Assembly: GCF_002443255.2 (NCBI RefSeq)
Contig: NW_019211457.1
Location: forward strand, 38,911,126-38,975,125
Direction of reading: 5' to 3'
From: Varroa destructor
Taxonomy: Eukaryota > Arthropoda > Arachnida > Mesostigmata > Varroidae
Length of the DNA stretch: 64,000 nucleotides
Positions 26,001 through 39,455 of the stretch are shown here, in pieces. Numbering within the stretch: position 1 is the stretch's first letter; each line of letters starts with the position of its first letter. The position numbers and the translations under genes are program-made. The notes under the pieces are model-generated. The model had not been told where the DNA came from and searched no databases. It worked only from the letters and a program-made list of their open reading frames with translations.

Positions 26001-29000
26001 ACATAATAAGCCATTCGCCGCTTCAATAGAAGGCACGACGATGTGACTTTAAAGATTAAGTCAAAATTTCTGTGAAAAGCCATGGAAATAGCATATTAAC
26101 GATGGGTTAGGTTCACTAGCTCGAGCTGGATCATTCAGTCAGTCAGATTTTGTCCATATTGTTTTTTTGGACCGATCATACAGTCACTTGCTATAATTTT
26201 GAATTTATTTCAAGGTTTCATTTTCGTCAAAGAAAATTCGCTGTACATTTCATAATATCCTATAGAAGTAATAACATTGGTGCTAATCCACTAATCTGGT
26301 GCAAGTTTGAAGTTAGTCGGCGTAAGTAAACGATTTGTCCTAATTTCGCAGTCCCAGGCGCATAGAATGATCGAAAAGCCGCCCTCTCACACGATAGGTT
26401 AGCCAGAGACAAACATTAAACACACTTTCCTCGGAGTCGAAACAGTGCCTCGCTCTCCTCCAGCTGCCTATTAGGCAGAACAATCGACTAGGACAAACGA
26501 TGTACATAACATTTGTGCCAACGTGGTGCCGATTTCCGCATGCACAAACCATCTCGTTGTTGTTCCATGTGCCCACTTCCAAAATCGAATCAACGGCAGT
26601 CGGTGGTAGCTGCAGCAGTGTCACATGACATTTCAATCAGATACAATTCAGTTTGGCTTTTTCGCCCTTTTCAGATCCCTTCTCGTCGTCTCTGTCTCTC
26701 GCTATCTGACTGATTCTAGCAAGCCGCGTGCATTCACCCGCTTCGAGAAACAAATACCAATATGCAGTAAACTAAAGTGGTACCAGCCTCGGTCGACCAC
26801 CCTTCAAAGCAGCCGCCACAACGTCGCTGGGGGTGTCGCTTCCGGTGAGTGACGGAATCACCCTTTGGATCAGTTGGGTGGAGAAGCTCTGAGCGTGGTT
26901 GTGAGCATGAGGCAGCCGTATGGAGGTCAGAATGGACGTATAAACGGTCGCCCATATTGGAGCCGGTCGGTATGATGCGAGCCTGGCGTGGTGCAGGTGA
27001 TATTTTCATTCAACGTTTGAACGCAATCGCACGCTTGAAGTTGAGTCGAACACTCGAAGGACTGCAGAAAGTCTGTGAGCGCTGTGTGTGTCCTTTCTGC
27101 CAGCTGGATGGCGCTCCTACCCACCCACGGCTCTGAGAGCTACAGCATGAATCGTCGTAGTCATCGTTATGAATCAGAGTTGATAGAGAGAGAATAGCAT
27201 AGAACCGTGCGGCTTCCCGCCGGTCTCACAAGTAGCAGTAACGATCACTGTCGTGCCAGTGTCAGCCGTGGTTGCAGCGGGAAGCTCTGGCAACGACCCG
27301 TCAGTGGCATTGTCGACTGACGATCGCCGATGAGGAGGTTGAATACTTATCAAACAGCTCACCTTAGCTAATCTCTTCCTGACGCTTCTACGTCTAAGCG
27401 AACTTCAGGCTTCAGCGTTCAGAGCGCTCGACCTGCATGGGTCCTAGCCACATCCGCAGTTCTTCCCTCAGCTTCCCCCTCTTTCTCTCTTCTTCTTTTG
27501 CTTAACTCCAATCACGACTAATTTCCTGTAATTACCCTGCCGTGACTCGCCACACGCGCAACTCCTGGTCATCGACGCTCGCCCATCTTTGGTCGTCAAT
27601 GCCTTTCTCTCATCTCAGTTTTTTCTGGCACCTACGTAGAGCTTCGAAGACTCTTCTACCTCTGTCGATTCAGCGAAGCTGCTAGCATCGTAGCCACAGC
27701 CGTCTATTCTCAGCTTTTTTTTCTCGAACGCGAAAGGTGTCGCTTCTCAATTCACGAGTGCGTACAATGGAGAGCACTGCTGGCCACGCCATTAGCGGCG
27801 GTCAGTACGCAGTAAATCACGACATTTTGAAATTGCACTCTTACGGCCCTCGTTCCCCTCTTGGACGCTTAAGTCTAATACTACTCTCGTCCCATTTCTC
27901 CCACACCCCGGCGATTTTCACCAGTCGAAGGTGGTGGCAGTTGGGAGTGATCCCAAACAGATAACCTTTTCTCATAAGTAGAGGTGGTGCACGACCTAAT
28001 CTCGCGTGCCTAGATGGAAGAATTTTTCTTCCGATATAAACTACTTAGACGCCTCGACACTTATAAGAAAGGGCTTTCCGTGTTGCTCAAAATTGTCGAG
28101 GTGGGAAGAATCGCCATTTAACCGGAGTATTGAGTTTCTCTCTTTAAGCACTTTGCGCGGGCAACTCGTTCGGCTATATAACCCGGAAGATATTTCAAAG
28201 CGTCTCCTACCGTAAGTTATAATTCAAGATAACATCACCGCTCTGTCCGCTAACTAGTCAAAACTACCTGTCCTATTCTTTATTGTCCTTTCTTGGTAAC
28301 TATTACACGAGCCTATGGCGGCGTACGTTCTTGTTAGTTGGGCGCGGTACTTTCCAAACGAATGAAACCCTTTATTTCACCATCCTGCCGGCCAAATTTT
28401 ATAAGCCGAACTCATGTGTAACTGCATTGTATACTCCAACTCTGAATGACGCAACTATACGAACTCAAACACATTGGTTAAACCTAATATAGGCACACTG
28501 GATAGATTTGATTGATGTATTGCCATTGTAGAGATACCTAATAACTTATTTGATAAGATCAAATAGAAAAGTAATATCAATTATAACTGCTATCGAGTCC
28601 TGCACATCGTTTCCTGTTTTACACCCGTGTCCTCTCGGCCTTGGCTAACCCGAAAAAAGGCTTACGGTCTAGTCCTAATGTCTCTAGCACATTGACAGGC
28701 CGAATGAGAAGTGGACGAACACAGTTGACCTCTCGCCGGCTGCCATTTGCTGTCATTTGTTGATCAGTCGTCGTCGTTGCTTGTCCGCCGACTCTGCCAC
28801 GGTAAAGAACTTGCCTCTGAAATGGCCTTCGCATCGTTGGTGCCTAAATGGACTTTCTCTTCTGTTCCCGTTGAAACCGTTACGCCCGCACTCTTTCCCT
28901 GTCCCGTTTTGTCTTCGATGTCACCATCGTCTTTTTTTTTTTATTCTTGGCTTGAGTAACAAGTCAGGGAAGTGAAAATTCTAGACGAAGGAAAGGAACA

Positions 29001-32000
29001 GCCCGCAGCGGCAGCAGCAGAAATAGCTGGCGAAGCGGGGTTTCGCCTCCTCCTCCTCCTCCCAGCTCTTACGGAATGAGAGTGTTGGGGTTGTTTAGCC
29101 CTCGAGGAGTATTAGTAAGAAGGAGTTGGCCGAATCGAACGCGTGGGCACAGCCGCTGTGGGGAAGCGAAAAGATGTCTGGAGAGTCACACGGGATAAGG
29201 ATCTGGTTGGCAAGATTGGTAGCGGAAAGATAGCGTGTGCCTATGGGCTTCGAGCTTCGGGAAGAACGGAACCAAAAAAAGAACATAGAAGAGGGTGAAA
29301 AAGGAAGGAGATGCACTTGCAAACACAGATGGGACGTTGAGGAACGCTTCGGGTGCGCCTAGCACAGAGTCTGTCTGGTCGACCCGCTGCAGTCTAGCTC
29401 TTGGTTCTCCTTGGGTTGACCAGCGAGCCCGGTAAAGGCAACGAGGCGACTTAAGATTTATTAGTAGACGAGCTGGACGAAAACCCCTTCCGTTAGTGCG
29501 CCATTGCCTTCACAGAGTAAGAGGAGAAACACAGGAATCCGCTTCTCTGCCGACGAAGATACTTAGCAATACGATGGACTGTTTTGAAAAAAACCGGTAG
29601 CGATGTTGTTTACGGTGGACAAGCAAAACCAGTGCCGACTAACTAATGTTGTGATAAACAAACGTGTTTTACCAGTAGAAGCCAAGACACTTAGCTTCGG
29701 CGAATTAGGATAACGTTTCCTTACAGCTATGTATGGCGAATAGAAAAACGTTACCCTGTTGGTTGAAACGGTTCACCGCTAGTTCATTCTCTTCTAAGAA
29801 AAGCAAGTAATCCTTTTGGTTCAGTTCATCAGGGACGATAAAGGAGGAGGGAGAGCGCGCCGGGACAAAAGCTCGCAGCACTCGCGCGCAAGACCGCTTG
29901 GTCAGCTACTGTCCGCTGTTGTGGTCATTTGGTCGAAAACGGTGGTAAGCTCCGCTTTAAGTGGCTTACCTTGAGTAGGTCATGCTCTGCCATTTGGCCC
30001 GGTAAGGCGGAGATGGACGCGACTTGTTGTATGGTCAGCTGATGGTACGACGTCAGCCGAGTAGCGTAGAGGAGAACTGAGAAAGTCCAACGCGTCAAGT
30101 AACAGGATTCGGGAGCTCACTAAGTGCTTAGGCTCCTGCACCTAGGAGTGGAAGGCAGGTAGGCTGCATGTCTTACTCGATCTATGTGTGCCTAAGTGGG
30201 ACAAAATTTGCGTCAGGATCCCTGGATACGTTCCTGTGCTTTGATCTTTTTAAACTGTAAAAAATGAAATTATCTTTTTCAGGGGGAATTTTATGAAACT
30301 CTCGTGGATTTTCAAGAGAATGCTCGGCCAATTTTATCTTAGAGGAACGAAATATCTTCTTTGACGGTATTAGCTTGCAGCTTGCGCTACAGCACGGAGA
30401 ATTAATAAAAGCGAATGAAACAGGCATTGACGCCCTATATGAATATTATTTTCCGATGCAGGTGGCTATATTGGCTTTATCTCTGACAACGATTCATTTT
30501 TACTGCTGTATTTGCGGTAAGGAAATATCCCGCTACTTTTAGTTCCGGTTTTCTTTTTCTTTCTAACCAGTAACTAACTTTGTACGAAAGTGGCAATCGT
30601 TATTATCGTAGATATATGTACATATACAAGCAGGCAGGCACTCATCACAAACTATCGTGTATGCCTAAGAACGTCTAGAAAATGGTCGGCTCACACGAGA
30701 TGCTGGCGGCTCGTGATCAAAACGTTGATGATGTCGAAGGCGTTTAGCGAGGAAGGAGTTTTTTGGAAGAGCAAGATCTTGGCGTTGTCTAGACGAATAG
30801 CAACTATGGCAATGGAGACGTTGGGAACAACGACAGAGACAACATCTACAGGAGAAATCTAGACCAGGAAGCCCTCCGGTAAAAGCCACCATTGGCGGCA
30901 AGCTATGGATGGAGGTAGTGAAGCAATGTGCGCGTGTCCATCATGGGGTCATCTGGAGCAGATGCCTCGCCTTGCTGCCCGTCTGTAACGCTACTCCCTC
31001 ACTCTCAGCTTGGCGTGACGTAGTTTACCAACCGCTCTGCTCTCCAGCAAGCGTTTACTAACCACTTGGATAACGATATGGGAAAGCAATGGGGAGTTGC
31101 CCCTAGCATGTATCTCTTCTCACTTTGGCTTTTCCTGGGCGGTGGCTTCGGCTGGCGTCCACTGACCCCTTCACATCTTAACCCGGTCCCCCTTCTCTGT
31201 GCCTAGGCTAACCTTCGGATCTCCTTAGCAAGCAGCGTAAAAATCTCTAATGCCTCCCTATATAGCCCGCTTCGGCAATACAGCCGTTTGCAATACGGCA
31301 AGATCATAATTAAGAGAAGCAGAAGAAAAGGAGCAGTTCGTGCAAGAAGTCTATCGACCTCAAAAGAGGGCGCACCAGGTTGCCTCGGTCCAGATCAGAG
31401 CGGATGCTAGCGCTACTCTAAGTTAGAGCGGCACCACATCCTTCAATACAAGATAATACAGCCGATGTTTTCCTATCCAGTTGAGGTGTCACCACCATCT
31501 GGTACACTCAACCAGCCTTACTATTTTCCGAATAATTAGCAGTGTGTCCCACAAAAAATGCGAGACTTTCGGCTTTTATCAAAGCAATAATATCGAAGAA
31601 AAGAGAAGCCAAATTCTGCCTGTATCACTTCTAAACTGTTGTTTATTCTGGATAGGTTCATGGGTGATTACTAATGTATATGCCCTTGCCTATCTTTGCG
31701 ACCGCACCCGGTGGCCGAGCCACCGTTCCCTAACTCGCAGTTTGCTAAGTGACATGCAAGAAAGGGCAAAGATCAGCAAGATGATAGGAAAGCATCTTTA
31801 CGGGATGGGGTAAAAAGATATTAATGGTAAGCGATAATCTAAACGAAATCTGTTGTCAGAACCGACGTTTTAGTCAGTCAGCTCGGTCCGTTTTTGTGAC
31901 TCGAACTCGCACTCCACCCTCGCTCCCTCTGCCTGAGTTATTAGCGAAGCTGATCAGAAGAATACCTTTTGCCACAGACTCTGGTCCTGCGCATTTCTAA

Positions 32001-32816
32001 CTATCTCCTAACTACCGAATGCCACTATCCAGCTCTATTCAGTCTGTTACGCTATATCAAGTATACTACACCCCTATATCAATTAACCTGTATTCAACTA
32101 ATGTGTCAATGTGCTATTGCTGACCCGTAACTTTCCCGCAGTTATTTTATTATTTCAAAGCGAAACCGACCTCGACCTTTCTCAAACCTCAATCGTTCTC
32201 AAAGTTCTCAAAATCTTATTAGGAAAAATACACATAAAAAACATGCATTTTCGATTTTTTTTTCTTCAACATTGAATTACAACAAAGCTCAAGCCTTTGG
32301 TACCTTCCAGTATGTAGTAGCACGGATTTTTTCGTACTCAGAGCGTGCACGTAGTCATTCTTTATAGGTCATAACAAACAAAAAAAAAGCCATCCAAATC
32401 TTACAAGTGTACGCTTATCTACTGCTGAAGAAGAGTGCAAACAGTATTTCTTATTGGAATTCTGACGACTACATTTGACGTTCTATAGATATTTCAGCCG
32501 GACGGATTTGTTGTTTCGTTCATTTGAAGAAATGCAGCACAACACTATGTATCACATAGCAATTTAATAAGAGGACCTTCTGATTGCTAGTCAAGGGAGA
32601 TACCTATTGGCATGAGTGAAGACAGGCCTATTTACGTGTAGCATATACGAACGGGTCGTGGTAAATGTCGTGTATCGTATCACTATGATCATTACCAAAT
32701 GTTAGCATTGAGAGCACGTAGTCTTTCATCTCAGTTGACGTACCAAGGCTCGCTATGGACTTTTAGGACGAGTTATTGTCCTGCCATTGCGTAAGTTGGA
32801 GGACCTCGGAGGTTAA

Positions 32817-32838
32817 AAACGTAGGCACGCCTACGTTT
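32817..32838. repeat. 22-base near-perfect palindrome
   Basis: Arms aaacgtaggc and gcctacgttt are exact reverse complements (10 bases each) around a two-base centre (ac). It could be a dimeric protein-binding site or a cruciform; no gene is nearby. Confidence 0.8.
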
Positions 32839-34745
32839 GCCATACGGTGCGACATAAGACTCAACCTTTTTAATAAAGAAAGAACAGAATGTCGCGTAAC
32901 ATACAGAATGTAATGCCCGGCCAGCTTTTGCGCAACACGTTTACCAAAATTTCAAAGACAATTCTTCCTGACTAGCTACTTGTATTTACATTTAAACGTC
33001 ACCTGTCAAAATAGCTGCACATCTAGGTTAAGTTCCCAAGTTGGTTAACTTCAAAACCATACTGGAAGGGGAGGCGCAGCCAAATGCCTTAAAAAAAAAA
33101 CAGAAATATGAACAATTAGAAGTTTGCTTTCAGTCCTGCGTCGAGCTACAGCTGACCAGGGTGAGAGCACACTAGCGATCATCTGAGAAAGATATTCGGG
33201 GCAATGAAATCGACCACTACTTTCCTAAGGCATTCATGGGCCTGTTATTATCGGCCATCTATTCAAAGTTTTTTTATTCTGTGTCCGTGTGAAAAACAAG
33301 CTTAACACGTTGAGCTAGAAAGCTATCTTCATTACAGTCACAGACGATAGGCTAGGTTAGGGCTGTACAGGCTTATTAGAGACGCGGTAATTGCGATAAT
33401 CCACAAGCTATAGTTAAAGTTATTGCTTTGGTCTCAATTGTCTGGTCGTAATCGGGGTGACGCGGGTTAGGCTAACTTTCTTCCTGCTCAGTAGTCTCAT
33501 TTGAATTGGTACTGGCAAAGACAACGATGAATCACACAATTTCTCATCATTTTTAATTACTTCGGTTCAACGTGTTCATTTACTTCCGTATTTGAAAAAA
33601 TCTCTAGATTTGTGACACAAAAGCATCTATCAATCACTCTATAGAAACCCAGCAGTCTAGTGAATAAGCCCCCTGAGTGTGGGTATGGAGAAGCAGCGGT
33701 ATACATAATGCGCGTAGCGAATATCCCATCTACATGCAAAGAACGAACTAATAGGAAATACGCCTTCATGACGTCCCACTCACCCTTCAACAATTCACGG
33801 CTAAAGATGTTGTTTGAGTGTTACTATGAATGATATTAGTTCGTGCAAAGGCTCATCTTGAGGTCTTCGAGGTAGCTATTTATTAAGACTGTAAGATCTA
33901 TATCCACATATTAGACTTCAGGTCCCTAATACCTGAATAAATTAACAGTGAACAATTGCATTATAAATACTGGCTATCTATTGGATTATATAAAAAAAAA
34001 AACATAAAAATGTTCCGAATGTCTTTTTTCTGCTCAGTAATTTCGTGTCATTTTTTCAAGTCACGAAATCGACTCGCTCGTGTTTACTTCTCTCCACAAT
34101 GGAATCCACGAAATGGGTGCGCATACGCGTAATCCTGTAAAACGCTTCCTGCATTCTTTACCTTCTCATTGATGGCCGATCGCCGTCATTGTTCCGCTGC
34201 AAATGCATGATGTCTAGTTCTTATATCATATACTTTTCATATACGGCGTACTTATCTTTTTGGCCTACTAGCACGTGGAACCTCCAGCCCCCTCTCCCGG
34301 CTGTAATTTTTCGTCCGCCACTGAATCTTGCCATGTTCCAATGACATTCGCTCGTTCAGCAGCATTGAGCAATATATAGCGTGTTGGTTTGACCCAACCC
34401 CACTGACTCAGGCCGGGTTAAATCGACTCAACTTCACTTACTTTAACGCTACACTCAATCAGCCGGCTTGGAAAAACGGTGCATTGCTTCCCAGTAGGTT
34501 CTAGTCTTCGGGTCGAACTCTAAGACCTTTTTCCCCCCGAAACGACCAATCCTTCCTTTTATTCCTGCTTTGTGCATTCACCGTTCAACCAGATGAAGGA
34601 GTCGGGGGCATGGGTACTAGAGGGGCCAGAGCATGGCAACAACGATCGGGCCGACAGTATTACGCTGAACGGGGTAAGGGGAACCATTGCGAAAAACCAC
34701 TAGAAGCGAGTAAAGTCAACGGGGGAGTGACAGTACTGGGACCGA

Positions 34746-34749
<4 letters not shown>

Positions 34750-34779
<30 letters not shown>
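34750..34779 (+). repeat. (TA)n microsatellite
   Basis: About fourteen uninterrupted TA units. An open frame crossing it reads alternating Tyr-Ile and is not a gene. Confidence 0.95.
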
Positions 34780-34783
<4 letters not shown>

Positions 34784-37700
34784 GAGAAAGAGGAGACATT
34801 TGTTGAATTTCAATTCGCTGATTGTTTCCTACTCCGATTGTAGCTCAGCCCATCACAATCGAACCAATCAGTCTTCGAGCGGTAGACAAAGCTAAACAAA
34901 GAGGATGCATACAGTTGTAGGAAGCAGCGGAACTATCGCAAGGTTTCGAGTGTACATCTAATACAAAAGACGAACTTCATATCACACAATCTTAGATATA
35001 TAAGATATAGTAATAGTCACTACAGCGGACGCTGGTAACAGTGACAGAACTGATAATGATTACGCTAAATGTAGAACCGTTTAATTATTTTAATTGTATT
35101 TATGTGTATAATCGAGTGTCGTCGTTTTAATCTTTTGTATAACGATTCAACTATGATTCGGCTTCAGCAGCCTAGAGCAAGGACAGATGCTCGATACCGC
35201 GTAAAATTGAATTGCTATTATTCAAACTATTGGCATAACGCTGTTGATCTTTTTGACAGTGTTTCACCAGCATGCCTTAAGTGTATGACTCCAACAAGAA
35301 CAAGTGCAATGCTCGAGAGGGAGCCCGCCATGATGCATCGGTGAGCGATGAACCTCCCGAACGCGCGACCCTTTGCGATAACCACCTAGATAAGTCTCTT
35401 TCTCCCTCTTTCAGTGTCGTTTTTTCCCCTCCTACCATATGGCCAGTAGCTTATTCAGTGGCTACTTTTGTGTGCGCCCAATTGCAGTGGAGACGCTTGA
35501 GCGCCATTGGCTGCAGGGACCATCGTGATGGTGGTTGTTCTATGGTAGGTAAGCGGAATGCGTCAAGATGAGCCCTTCGCGGAAGCGTGCCGGCCGAAGC
35601 GTAATGTAGTACCCCAGTGTTACCCCACACAAAGCAGACGCAGCGTAAAAGAGGGTGTAACAGTGAAAAGTTGTTGCTCAATTACCGCAAGTGCTTCGGC
35701 TCGCTCGTCGTCAAGCGTAGAGGCTAGACGCGTTAATGTTAGGACACCAGCTGAGAGCGCGGATGAACGGATGGATCCTAGCACTCGCAGAAACGAACGC
35801 TAAACAGCCAACTACCCTCTGACCATATGCCTCATAGATACACCATGTATGTATATAAGTACAAGAAAGCAGTGTGAAGCAGTCTGTAAGAGAAACACCA
35901 TGCGAATGCGCCCGAATGGGGCGCTCTTTGGCGAACGTCGGCGCCACTCTGCGCTGTCACTGCCGTGTAAAGCATAGGCGGAGCTCATGTCGTTCCCGCT
36001 CAATAGTGGATAAAGTCTACGATGGGCAAAAGCCTTCTAAGGCGCAAGAGGTAGAAGTAACTCCGACAAGCAGTAGGCACAGACAAACTCCCGTTCTAAA
36101 AAAGTGTGCTGTTGTTGCTCTGCCGCTTTTGCAAACTAAAGCGCGAGCGGCCTGTATCTAGGCCAGCGGCATGAAGGACAAATTGCTCCATTCGCTGTAT
36201 GCCACTGTGGATAAACGGAAAAGACTCAGACCAAGACTGCGGGCGATAGGAGAAAAAAGCGCTTCAGATATGCTGCGGAACAAACTGCTTCCAGTCAGTC
36301 ACTTGGCGTGATTGCACGTTAAGCGAATGGATTGACCCGTGAGGTGTTGGGAGGAAGGCAACACTTTGCTAACGCTGAAGTGATGCCTAAGGGTGTTGTC
36401 TATGCCGAGGCGTGAATGAGGTGGTACAGCGATACGTATGGTATAGGCAAGGCAACGCAAGTCGGAAAAGCGGTTCAATACTCTTAATAAGAAGCCGTGC
36501 TAGCAAGTGGCGCTATGCTCGTGGGCCAGTAAGCACTATGTTACATAACACAAAAACATTTCGTAATTTTTAATCATAGGTCCCAAGAGGCTTTATATAA
36601 AAGGTCCCTTGCCAGTCCTTATTACCGTTTTGAACGTTACATACGAATTTTGAAGATTCAATTATGGCTATCGATGCTGGGCCCTTTCTACTAATAGGCA
36701 GCCAGTCTGAAAATTTACGATAGTTAACAGACTCACAAGGAACTCATTCCGTCCGCGTTACTGAGCTGTCCCTGTGATCTTATAATGAATTGGTCGTCAA
36801 TGTGTAATTGTAATATGAAAGTGAGCTTCATTCACAGGTTGACTTTGCCCCAGTCAAGCAAGGCAGAGAGCAAGCGAAAGCGAATGAGAGTATCATTTAC
36901 GTTGTGAGGGATCTCCATGACACCCGCAGCCATCGCAGCAGCGTTTCCATTTGCTGAATCAAGAGGGCTAGCTCTACCCGGGCTCGCGAGCGTCAGTCGT
37001 TCCATCTTGTAATGTCATGTAGAATCTCTTTCCAACCATTTGACCCTTACCGCCTGGTGGTAAATACCAACGGATATAAAGAGTTAAGCATACTTGTAGG
37101 TTTCATAGCAACATAGGGGTTGCCACGTACCGACTGCGATTGTCCATTAATCCGGACGTTTGTCTTGCGAGAAAAAGCACCGAAACAGCAAGCGACCAAA
37201 GTTGCGTGGATGAAAAGGCCGCTCGCCACGCCTGTGCCGAAGGAATTCCGCTGAAAAGCCCTGTCCTCGTTCACTTTTTGGACGTGTGGTCTCGGCAAAC
37301 ATTGAGATATGGCGAAGTCAGCCGCGCCGGCCAGATAGGAGACCCTTCGAAAGTCTGCGTGCGGAATCGGTAACGAGAAATCATGATCAAGGAGGAGGAG
37401 GAGGTGGCTAAAACGAGGTGGTATCCGAATCGCTCTCTTTTTTACCCTCTATCTTCTAGATGCGGCAGGGGCCGATGGGGAACGCCTAAGATGGATCGAG
37501 CTTAGGCACGGACATGGTTTACTCTGTTGCTTGGCTTAGTAGGAAGAAGTGTCGAACGGTCACTTTGGCTACGGCCAGCTTCCTCTACCTATGATCCTCA
37601 GGTTCTCCTGCGTGGCAAAAGGGGAAGAGCCGGAGAATGAAGATGTAGATCAGCTATTCGACCAATGGACTACGGCAGTACAATGAAATCTCGTTCTTTC

Positions 37701-38329
37701 ATCACATGGTAATGCGCACTTGACTTTTTTATGGATACCACTTTTTTGCGGAAGATAGACGATGGCGTCAACGACTTTGCGTCTATGTTCTTATTTTTAT
37801 TTTTATGAGAAAGCGGAAAGCGCTGTAAGCGAATAAATGAGATCGGTGAATAGCTATTCTAATACACAGTAGACGAAATAATAGTAAACAACCACTTCAC
37901 AATACGACGACAACAGCCGCGCCGCACGCTAACACGGATATTAAACGTATATGCTAAAACATTTAAAGATATCTTCTAGATACTTAATTACGCGTATATT
38001 TGAGTTGTTTTATTATATATATATGTATTAGGCTACACGGGTCCACAAAGATGGGCAGGGTAATCATTTGTTTCCCAACATTTTGCTATGCTAACCCTCT
38101 TTCATTTCACCTAACATCTAATTTAAGCTTCCAAGGCCAATTAATGAACCAATAGTTAATGGCAGGAATGGTACCGACAGAAACAGAATTATTATTGCAT
38201 TGACAATCGAGATAATATTTATGCTTCATAAACTGAGAATTGATAATAATAATATGGGCTGTTACGAGTGGACACGACAGACGTCGAAGTTAAACATATT
38301 TTGCTAGTTAGATGAAAGTTAATGCTGCC

Positions 38330-39455
38330 GGTAAAGATTCTAGGCTTCCAGAAACAAACTTACTTTAGGAGAAATAAGTTCAGAAGAAAAAAACATCTTT
38401 TAGTTTTAAAAATCAACGCTTAAAGGTTAAGTTTTTGTTCTTCGAAGACCGCAGAGCTGTAGAAATTTAGACTTTAAGGAGGCTTTAAGTCAAAGTATAG
38501 TACGTGAGTGGTGCAAACGTTTCAAGAACGGAGATTGGGGCGTTAAAAACTAGCAGAGAGGTGACCAGACGTCGGGACCCGAAGAACAAGAGCGCCTTGC
38601 TGCAATCAGGAAGACTTCTCACGACGACAGAACATGGAGTCTAAGGGCTTTGTGTGTCAAAACTGGCTTTTCATATGTGACGTGTTACAAATTTATAAGT
38701 TGAATACTGAAACTATGGTTTGCGTGAATCAACTCCAGTTGGGAATGCATATGGCATGTCTCATGGACAATGTGAAAACTTTATTTAATAGAAAAAATCC
38801 GCCACAAGCGTACAGTCGCCATAAACAATACATGAGTCGGGCTTTACTAAAAGCCGGGATCAGGTGAAAGGATGGCATCCCTCTGGAGGGAAATCGACTT
38901 CATTGGCACTGTCGAGTAATTTCGGATCTAAGGAGATGGCAAAACATACAAAGAACATCAGCGGTATCTGCTACTATAAGGTACTTGTCGAGAATGAAAC
39001 AATGAACATAGCCCTTCCTCAAGAGATTCATGGGTCGTTGGCTCTGCAATTGAGAGCCTCTAGTCTAGTTACTTGATGACAATGCCAGACCTCATCGCCC
39101 TACCCTAATTACTTCCTAGATTGAGCAAAAAATATCTAACGTTAACTTGAATCCGCTTATTCTCCCGATCTAAGTTCATGTGACTATAAGGCTTCTCATA
39201 TTCAAGGGAAACAAAAAGAGCAACTGGTAAGCCAGCATATCCTGTTCTCGGTTTACTTCAAGAAGTCAAAGATAGTGAAATTACACATGGAAACGCGAGT
39301 GATAGGCACAAGGCCCTCCAGGAGCTATCAAAGTGCTGGAACAAGTGGTCAATCATAGAGGAGAGCAATTTTAACACATATTGAAAAATCATTATTCGAG
39401 CCCAACTAGTTAGGAAGTTATTCAATTTCCAAGTCCACCGAATTCGTTTGTAATG
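38330..39455 (+). mobile_element. Decayed mariner-family transposon, copy 2
   Basis: Translated fragments in order: VREWCKRFKNGDWGVKN from 38500, stopped by TAG at 38551; PEEQERLAAIRKTSHDDRTW after it; GICYYKVLVENETMN at 38963-39007, matching the family's GVVYYELL-PGETIN block; LLDDNARPHRP from 39069; AYSPDLSSCDY from 39155; and a C-terminus reading VKDSEITHGNASDRHKALQEL. Stops and frameshifts separate them. Copy 1 matches along the whole length; for example 38518-38538 and the complement of 12496-12516 agree at 20 of 21 bases. The end near 39455 is where similarity to copy 1 fades. Terminal repeats and target duplication could not be defined by eye. Confidence 0.88.
38390..39370 (+). pseudogene. 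Mariner transposase pseudogene, copy 2
   Basis: This is the better-preserved copy. The second catalytic Asp is at 39078 and the third at 39182, 104 bases apart. The D34D spacing of mariner needs 105, so one base has been lost between them. The DNARPH and YSPDL blocks are nearly intact. The DEKW block with the first Asp is not recognisable. Two short open frames (38634-38867 and 38864-39076) are surviving pieces, not genes. Confidence 0.85.

Larger units (their letters stand above)
23061..38329. other. Long non-coding stretch; no gene recognised
   Basis: G+C-richer patches at about 26.4-31.4 and 35.3-37.7 kb alternate with A+T-rich DNA. Short triplet runs (CTC at about 29048-29062, AGG at about 37391-37405) and the (TA)n at 34750 occur. 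The longest frame is 143 codons (minus, 24343-24774). Donor-like sequences such as GTGAGT near 26847 (plus) and GTGAGC near 27355 (minus) were seen, but they could not be joined into a gene. Confidence 0.55.

Noticed and set aside
34610..34843. Plus-strand 77-codon frame crossing a TA repeat
   Set aside because: The alternating Tyr-Ile segment is the microsatellite; no domain.
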